From assembly GCA_023213395.1 (NCBI GenBank), contig CM041465.1, positions 17,298,001 to 17,362,000 of the forward strand: a stretch of DNA of 64,000 nucleotides. The letters are read 5' to 3'. Shown piece after piece: positions 57,480 through 64,000 of this stretch. The notes beneath the pieces were generated by a model that did no database searches, had not been told where the DNA came from, and saw nothing but the letters and a program-made list of their open reading frames with translations. The first letter of the stretch is position 1. Every line of letters begins with the position of its first letter. A program made the translations under genes and the position numbers. This DNA comes from Cycas panzhihuaensis. Taxonomy: Eukaryota > Cycadophyta.

Positions 57480-57900
57480 TTACTTGCTCTATTGACATTC
57501 CTAATTTGTCTTGTTTAGAAGAAGGCCCTTCCCCTTCTTCCTCCAAGCTTATTCATTTCACTCCTATTGGTGTGGGGAGTTATAGGGACCTTATCATGTT
57601 GATCAATGATGAGTCTAGAGGTGAGGATGAGGACCTTCCTCATCCCATATCCTTCTTGAACATAAGTAGGAGGCATTTGATTTGTTTCAGGTCCTGACTT
57701 GAAGCCTCTTTTGTTGAGGAGCCTATCCTTCTCCCTAAGTCACATGTCATTACTCTCATTCCTTGCATGACTTCCCTTCTCACTTTATCTTCCATCTCAT
57801 TATTCTCCTTGAGTGGTGAGGTGAGGGAACCTCTTGTCACCTATCATAGGAGATCACCTTCTGACTCTTCCAAAGAATCTCCTGACTATATTGTTAGATA
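57480..57900 (+). other. TAT-1 post-protease region
   Basis: A frame reads LIHFTPIGVGSYRDLIMLIN then DESRGEDEDLP. FTPIGVG matches FAPIGVG in the same place of TAT-3, so a post-protease segment with an acidic stretch is shared by the family. No known domain is recognised. It ends at the Copia-4 LTR. Confidence 0.5.
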
Positions 57901-58508
57901 ATGTGACAATAATGTTTTGGAGGCTAAACTTTTGATAGGTTGGCTGTGTGTTTTTTTCCAAATCTTCCTCAGGGGGTTCCAAGGGGGACGGGAACCCCCC
58001 TTGGCTAGGGGGTACAAGGACGATAGCCCCCAACCCAAAAATTTAGCACTAAAAAGCATACTAAATTGTAAAGAAAATCAAGGTCATTCACTTAAAATAC
58101 CCTAAATTCTATTGTCAAGATTTGTGCCTTGTATAACTCTCTCATATTACCTAATTTAGGGTGTTTTTTCATTATGTTGATGGTGTTCAATGTATTGGAT
58201 GTACCGTGAAGGGTCGGGTAGCTAGTTGTTGTTGTTGTAAGCATTCTACTATAGATTATGTACATTTCTCCATTCTTTGATAATAAGGATTAATACCTTT
58301 CTTGTGAAGATGTTTCCTTAGCACACCACTAGGGTTTTACCATGTTATATTGGGTATATATATGATGCTTAGATTTTTTATTCATTTTATTATATTATCT
58401 CTAGTTTAAGAACTTGCATGTTAAATTTCAGTTTCAATTCTTGTAACTAGTTGCAAAATAGCTTAGATCTTGGTGGGAGCTTTAGGTTATTGGGACCTTG
58501 TCTTCTCA
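57900..58508 (+). repeat. Copia-4 5' LTR (single copy, left end uncertain)
   Basis: The inner end TTCTCA lies five bases before the PBS. A TATA-like 'gggtatatatatgatgc' lies near 58350-58366. An inverted repeat 'ccaaggggg..ccccccttgg' (57979-58004) may mark the U3 part. The left edge is guessed from the end of TAT-1 homology. Confidence 0.5.
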
Positions 58509-58513
58509 ATAAG

Positions 58514-58525
58514 TGGTATCAGAGC
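58514..58525 (+). other. Copia-4 primer binding site
   Basis: TGGTATCAGAGC is an exact Met(i)-type PBS. It fixes the orientation of Copia-4. Confidence 0.92.
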
Positions 58526-58583
58526 CACTTTTATTTTTGCAGTAAGTTTGTGAAGGTTTTGGTGTTAGTTTTTTCTACACCAA

Positions 58584-59340
58584 ATGGTGGAACTCACGAA
58601 TGTAAAGTTTGAGGTGGAGAAATTCAATTACAAGAATAACTTCAAGTTGTAGAAGTTGAAAGTGTATGATATCCTAGTACAACAAGGTTTGCATAGAGCT
58701 CTTGCAGGAAAATCGAAGAAACCTATAGGGATGGACAATGACAAATGGGATGACCTAGATAAAAGGGCTCTTAGCACAATATGATTATGCTTGGTAGATG
58801 AAGTTCTTTTTAACATCAAAGGGGAGTAGACAGTAGTAGGATTATGGACCTAGTTGGAAGGATTGTATATGACCAAATCAGTGACGAATCAAATATACTT
58901 AAAGAGGTAATTGTACTCATTATGAATAAAGGAAGGTACAAAATTTGCTAACTATTTAAACATTTTTAATACTCTTATTTATTAGTTGGCTATTATTGAT
59001 ATCATGATTAAGAATGAGGATAAGGTTGTTACCTTGTTATGTTCATTACCAGAATCTTGGGATAATATTATCATCTCAATTAGTTTTAGCACTATAGATG
59101 AATTAGACTATGATTCTATTGTGAGTGCTTTGATGATGGGAGAAGTAAGGAGGAAGTCTAGTCTTGAAACCTCCACACCAGAAGCTATGATAGCAAGGGG
59201 TAGAACAATTGAGAGAGGACAAAACTCTAAGGATACATTGAGGTAAAACTCGAAAGGCAAGAAGAGTAAGATCATATGTTGGTACTATAATAAGATAGGT
59301 CACCTCAAAAAGGATTACTACAAAAGGAAGGAGTTCCAAA
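58584..59340 (+). pseudogene. Copia-4 gag, with stops
   Basis: From ATG 58584 (MVELTNVKFEVEKFNYKNNF) one frame carries a UBN2 copia gag: KLKVYDILVQQGLHRAL, then DEVLFNIKGE, then LLCSLPESWDNIIISISF (about 59034-59087). It ends with a zinc knuckle CWYYNKIGHLKKDYYKRK (about 59279-59332), in which two of the three Cys ligands are Tyr (G to A changes). Stops at about 58650, 58782, 58827, 58851 and 59244 are mostly at Trp/Gln positions. Confidence 0.87.
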
Positions 59341-59373
59341 AAAAAGGAATATCCTACCCAGGAGGCTAATTAT

Positions 59374-59630
59374 GTGGAGTCGAATCAAGGTACAAATGAT
59401 GATGTCTTAGTTGCTTGTAATGTTTCCTATTACCACCATGATTGGTTATTAGATTCAGGTGCTTTATACCATATGTGTCCACACAAGAATTGGTTCTCAT
59501 TATACCAACCTCTTGATGGTGGTGATGTGCTTATGGGAAATAAAGTTTCTTGTAAGACAATGGGCATTGGTAGCATCATAATTAAAATGTTCGATGGTGT
59601 AGTGAGAACATTAACTGAAGTTAGACATGT
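59374..59630 (+). pseudogene. Copia-4 protease, truncated by TAT-4
   Basis: After a frameshift at the A-run near 59340, the retropepsin reads HDWLLDSGALYHMCPHKNWF (about 59437-59496). Its Asp-Ser-Gly active site is intact. It then gives DVLMGNKVSCKTMGIGSI and ends at EVRHV. TAT-4 begins at about 59628. The protease looks the best preserved of all in the window. Confidence 0.87.
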
Positions 59631-62600
59631 AGAATCATATTTATGGGGATGGTAACCGTACTTGGAAAAGATCAGAGTAATCAATGGTAAATATTGGAAT
59701 AAGAATACAATCCTACAAGTGGAAGAAACACCCACACAGGGCATCCGTGCGTCAGAATGCAGGTTCAGGACCCATGAATGGCGCAGAACTTCCTCAAGGT
59801 AGCTTAGGCTTTTGGTTTGAAGCGCAAGATACATGTAAGGTATGTTGGATAACCCTAGAAGATGAGGTCCTCCCACACTTAGATGGCCAGAAGGACAGAG
59901 AGAGACCCACGGAGAAAGGTATTCCTATGGGAAAGGAATGTGGCACTAGCGCAATGCATGCAGATGAACAGTACAAAGTATGAGATAAAGTCCAAGTGAA
60001 CCTCTCTAGGTCAACAAACCTAAAGCAGGTCTAAGAGAGAAGATGTGATGGTAAGAGGAGGCCTCACTGCTATGTAGGCGAAGGGGGGGCTTAAATCCCA
60101 ACAAGGTCAACGAAGGTTGCATGTGTAGACTTGATGTGAAAAAGTGCATAATAAGGGGTGACAAAAGTGTTATCGTATAATTGCACAATAGAAAGAAACA
60201 TAAAATACACTCCCTCTCTCTCTTTTCCTTTTCAATTGGAAAAGATAGAAAAATATTTCACGCAAGCTTGAACGTGCATACTAAGATGATATAAAGCTAG
60301 GGGATGTTTGCATTTACATAAGAGGAAGGGGAAAGTATAATTCCTACGATGTGCTCTTTTCTATAAGAGCACTCATGCGATATACATGTACAGGATGAAT
60401 GTGCATAGATCAATTTACTATCCTTTTCCTTATGTGTGATTTATCATGCAAGAAGATATGCTTAATAAAGGTAAAAGGAGAAAGGACTATCTGAAAGAAG
60501 GGAGTCCATAACCAGAAAGTCATGTGGCTAAAGGAGTTGCTTTACTCATGCACTATGTATGTCTCCTTATCTTTTCTCAACATGTAACCATTGTTGAGAG
60601 GTGGTGATGAAGTGGGGCTTCCTTACCTTTCCCATGAAAAAAGGAGAAACGAAAAGGAAAGGGCAAAAGGAAGTAAAACAACTATCCAAAAAGGGAAATG
60701 AAAAGAAAGAAGCCAGGGACTTACCCAGGTTAGAATGCTTCTTTCTCCTCGCAAGTGTCACAGTGAAACCTACAACCACAAAGGTCTTTGCCCTTTCTGA
60801 AGGGGCTACCATGATACAAAGCCGATATATATGTAATAATATGAAAGTAAAGTGTTGAAATATAATGCTTTAGGTTAGTTAGTCTACCACCAAAGACAAC
60901 TCTGCAAATCCTCAAGGAAAACACCAACGCATACCAAGTAAGGGGAGGTTAGCCTCGGAATGGCAAACCCTCCAGTAAATACACCTCCACACTGCCCTTA
61001 GGTGTAGGGTATAATAGATTAGGATAGCCTATGGGCAATAGACAAGAAAGGAAATAAATGTTGTGAAGTTTGTAGAAGTTGCCTATGTTACAATTATGCT
61101 ATGGGTAGTAAATTGCAACACGGGTTATACCAAGGCTTAAGATGAGTATTGGACACCATTTGGGGCTATAAGAGCTACCCAAGAAGGGGTGTGTAGGCCT
61201 AGAATCAGCACAACAGGGGCTGTATATGTTGATATCCAGTGTAGGCCTAATCCCAAGGACTCTCGGGTGACCCAAGAAAGGCATAGGTGAAGGAGAGGAA
61301 GGAGGAGAAGGGGTTTGCCCTTGAGGAGCAGGCCTAGTGGGTACGGATCTCACATTAGCTCCTTTTACTCACTCCTTATAAATCTTCTTCCATAGCCTCC
61401 TTAGAAAAAACTAGGGGAGGATAGGGATATCAGGATGGCAGGGAAGCAAAGAATGGAATAATACTCCTCTATGCAGTAAAACACAAGGAAAGGAATGATA
61501 TACTTAAAGAACTAACTTTTTGTGAGACAAAATTAGGGTAAAAATGTGAAATAATAATGAGAAGTACCTGTTGAGTTGTGTAGGAGGTAGATCTTCCCTT
61601 GTAGATAGCAAAAAATGGTATATTTTGAGTGCTTATAGAGTATCCCTTAAGATGGTGTTGCAGGAGAAACGCATTTGCTGAAGGCTGAAGGAAGAGCGTG
61701 GAGGCCACACTTGGGTGTGGATCCTTGCTTGAAGATATTAGTTTATGAGTTTGCTACCACGAACCTATGATGCAATAGGCAGATATCAGGCTAGTATGTC
61801 AAAAACGTAGCTATTACAGGGATTTCTATAGAGTGTTCCTGTAAGAAGGAGAGAAGAGAGCCATAAGAAGTGGTAGAAGAGATGGAAAATGAAATCATTT
61901 TAGGCTTTATACCTAACCCTAGACCTATTCGAGTGATTAAGGTTAGGCTGGGGCTTAGTTGGCAACTAATCCATGTGGTAATTCCATGAAAAATATGAGA
62001 ATTGCCACGAAAGATTAGAAAAATAGAGGTAAACAGTCACACCACGACAAATGTTAGGGTACCATGATAAACTTCGTGGTACCATTAAGTTTATAGCGGT
62101 GTGAGGCTAGAATGTAATAAAAAGAAAGATAAGGGTCCTAAGAGCCCTAAAAGAGGATACTCTAGGCCTAGGAGGGGCCGACCCTCCTATCCAGGTGGTT
62201 GGGGATAATCCAAGTAAGAAAATTGGCTAAACCGGATAGGGCATCGAGAGGTAGGGTTCCTAGAAACACTATGGAAGGGCACGAAATACCCATCACTCCT
62301 AGAGAAAAGCTAGGGGTTACGGTAGGTGACAAGGGTGTGAGGAGATCACATGAGTTATTTGAAGCTCAAGGTGACATGGAAGTGATGTCAAGGATTGTAG
62401 AGCACCATAGGGATGCATTACTCATGGAGGAGCATGTCCCGTGGGTCGTCATAGGCTAAGGACATGTGACATAATCAAGCAAGATGCATAATCAATCGTA
62501 AAAATGAGTCAATCAATCATATAATTTAAACAATACTTCAATCTAGAATCTTTGAAGTGACTAAGATGATAGAGAGAAGTATACCTATGCTTACTTAAGT

Positions 62601-62637
62601 TGACCTATCTATATCCATTCCCAATAGGTGGACAACA
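59630..62637 (-). repeat. TAT-4 3' LTR
   Basis: On the minus strand it starts TGTTGTCCACCTATTGGG at 62637. It contains the GGTACC-like cluster (62041-62100) and ends near 'tatgattctaca' at about 59628-59632. 'gcattctgacgcacggatgccc' (minus) aligns with the equivalent phrase in the TAT-2 LTRs. Open frames in it are shadows. Confidence 0.85.
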
Positions 62638-62652
62638 CTACCCCCTTAGTGA
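62638..62652 (-). other. TAT-4 polypurine tract
   Basis: On the minus strand 'cactaagggggtag' ends at the LTR start. It is the same as in TAT-2. Confidence 0.82.
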
Positions 62653-62994
62653 TAGAGCTTTACTGCTCGGAAGCACAAACATGATGGTGAATGTTGACAA
62701 TAACACTGTTAGTAACATATGTATATATAATAATCATAATCATGACAAGAGCCAAGGGTGCCGGTGAGTGTCGTGGTGGAACATGTGGATATGGGAACAA
62801 GAGTGGAGACAACATAGGGGCTACCTACATGCCACTCTAAAGTCGACCAAAAGCTACAACAGATGAGGGGAATACCCCCATCGTAAGAGTGCAAAGGAAA
62901 GATATGATGATAACAGTAAAAAGAGTGAATGAACAAACTTAGTGGTTGCCATAATTTAACCTCATTAGTGGTTGGCTTTCAAAGGTGTAAATGG
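62653..62994 (-). other. TAT-4 3' untranslated region
   Basis: It matches 17395-17690 of TAT-3 ('gagtgtcgtgg.ggaac' and 'aacgtaggggct.cctac'). A TA-rich tract lies at about 62715-62735. There is no gene. Confidence 0.6.
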
Positions 62995-63477
62995 ATCGCA
63001 AGGTGAAATGCAAGATGGCCCGAGACTTGGGTGCCTGGGTGACCAGACAAGTCTCTCAGGGGGGTCATCAAGAAGAGGTAGCCAACGCTCAAGGATGAGG
63101 CAAACAAGGATGTCTGCCTCAACATTGAGTGCTCGAGGGATATGTCAGATGTTGGTAGATAGAAAACAAGCTAATAGGGACCTGGTGGTCAAGGCAAGGG
63201 CTCTCAAGCATAGGCATCACACCTGGTAGACCTGGGTGAGATGGGATACTACAACTTGGGAGTTACAAAAGAGAATGATGGGTCTGTGGTGGAAATAGAG
63301 TGCATCGGTGCGAGCCTCAATAACAACCATGTACTTAGGTTCATTATTGGTGGCCTCAGGGAGGAAGATCCCATAATGTAGGAAATTGTATCCAAAAGGA
63401 TCGCGAAGAATCCATGCAGTGGTGGAAGGGTCAGGTTTACTGCAGCTTCCGCCATCGGTAAAGACAAGAAGTGCCAT
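62995..63477 (-). pseudogene. TAT-4 additional RNase H domain
   Basis: From ATG 63477: MALLVFTDGGSCSKPDPSTT with the first catalytic Asp in TDGG, then ATNNEPKYMVVIEARTDAL with the Glu, then ILFCNSQVVVSHLTQVY, where Asn again replaces the third Asp. After a stop at 63217 the frame continues to HIPRALNVEADILVCLILER (about 63085-63144), with the fourth acidic position kept. It is the least damaged copy of this domain in the window, with only two stops. It lies about 0.35 kb before the LTR. Confidence 0.87.
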
Positions 63478-64000
63478 GGATGAAAGGGAAAGTATTTCAG
63501 TAGATGAAATATAAGAGAGTTGATGGTGTCGAGAGAACACGATGATATAGAGTAATTGTGAGAGACTCGAATAGTTAGAGATAAAGACCATGAAGGGCAG
63601 GATGACCCAGTAATGGGGCTACCCAAGGACGGAGCAGACTATCCAGCTGACGGGAAAGAACAAGCAGTGAAAAGGCCACTCTAGCATGCCAAAGGTTTCT
63701 TAAGGAAGTAAAAAGTAGTCCTAAATGGAGGGGACGCTCTCTTTAGGGACCCCAAAAGCGTGAACAAGTGGCAAAAATGGGTCCAAGATGATGAAACAAG
63801 TCAAATGAGTATAAACTTGGGTATACATGGAGGTGGCACATAAAATGAGATAAAAGAGGCCTCGTAAAGGTAGGTGAACAAGTGCCATAAATACACCTGC
63901 AAAGATGAGTGAAATGGAGGCTGCGGGGGCGAAATGGGAGCCAGGGCTAGAAGGCAATTATGATCAAGGATGAGGAATGGCCCTAATGGCTGTCACAATG
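63478..64000 (-). other. TAT-4 region upstream of the RNase H
   Basis: It is homologous to 44501-45018 of TAT-2. A long frame at 63721-63957 and frames at 63249-63626 are hydrophobic but are not conserved as protein between copies. No domain is recognised. Confidence 0.55.

Larger units (their letters stand above)
49281..57900 (+). mobile_element. TAT-1 interior (outer host element), interrupted by Copia-3
   Basis: This is the leader, gag, protease and post-protease region of the outermost element, whose LTR pieces lie at 4123-6091, 28992-29805 and 49202-49280. Copia-3 occupies 49700-54481. The sequence is homologous to 33056-36500 of TAT-2. It stops at about 57900, where Copia-4 begins. The rest of TAT-1 would lie beyond the window. 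Confidence 0.85.
57900..59630 (+). mobile_element. Copia-4, partial copia element interrupted by TAT-4
   Basis: The 5' LTR (start not resolved, about 57900, end about 58508), a Met PBS (58514-58525), gag and the start of pol are present. TAT-4 cuts it in the region after the protease, and the rest lies beyond the window. The reading phrase LTEVRHV just before the cut is typical of copia pol. Confidence 0.8.
59630..64000 (-). mobile_element. TAT-4, partial TAT/Ogre-like gypsy element (minus strand)
   Basis: A 3.0-kb 3' LTR (about 59630-62637), a polypurine tract (62638-62652) and the 3' interior with an RNase H (62995-63477) are present in reverse orientation. The interior continues beyond the window. 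It matches the corresponding parts of TAT-2 and TAT-3. The left TSD cannot be checked because the other end is not visible. Confidence 0.87.

Noticed and set aside
1-64000. Host protein genes, tRNA, rRNA, CRISPR, bacterial operons or organelle DNA.
   Set aside because: No exon-like conserved host protein, tRNA cloverleaf with A and B boxes, rRNA motif or spaced direct-repeat array was recognised. All good protein matches are retrotransposon domains.

Overview
The window looks like intergenic DNA from a large seed-plant nuclear genome. I found no host gene, rRNA, tRNA or CRISPR array. Almost all of it can be assigned to LTR retrotransposons of the Ty1/copia and Ty3/gypsy types. Several carry initiator-Met-tRNA-like primer binding sites, zinc-knuckle gag and plant-type pol motifs. 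Every open reading frame is broken by stops or frameshifts, so these are decayed copies. Kingdom is clear; species is not.

The layout is one nest. Five-base target duplications (TSDs) show the order. The outermost host is a gypsy element of TAT/Ogre-like type on the + strand, called TAT-1 here. Its 5' LTR is cut into pieces at 4123-6091, 28997-29805 and about 49202-49280. Its gag-pro region follows at 49281-57900. A minus-strand copia (Copia-1, 1-4122) interrupts the LTR on the left. Copia-2 (6092-28991, TSD TAGGG) sits further inside the LTR. Copia-2 contains Gypsy-1 (10101-26670, TSD ATAGG), and Gypsy-1 contains TAT-3 (14869-24720, minus strand, TSD GAAGT). TAT-2 (29806-49196, TSD AGATC) also lies in the TAT-1 LTR and contains Gypsy-2 (37376-41546, TSD GCACC). 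Copia-3 (49700-54481, TSD TCTTC) lies in the TAT-1 leader. Copia-4 (about 57900 to 59630) follows TAT-1 and is interrupted by TAT-4 (about 59630 to beyond 64000, minus strand).

The TAT elements form one family with LTRs of 2.5 to 3.3 kb. They share a gag with a C-x2-H-x4-H-x4-C knuckle, a retropepsin with an unusual Asp-Asn-Gly site, a conserved palindromic segment and, just before the 3' LTR, a separate RNase H domain. No reverse transcriptase or integrase is seen between them, so the visible copies look non-autonomous. TAT-2 also holds an antisense cassette. It encodes a degenerate plant mobile domain (PMD), a Gly/Pro-rich linker and a coiled coil, and is the most interesting part of the window. 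Gypsy-2 (gag-pro only) and Copia-3 (gag-like ORF plus coiled coil) are two more apparently non-autonomous elements.

Age differs between layers. TAT-3, the innermost, is GC- and CpG-rich. The homologous TAT-1, TAT-2 and TAT-4 sequences are AT-rich, with CpG turned to TpG/CpA and Gln/Trp codons turned to stops. This fits long-term cytosine methylation and deamination.
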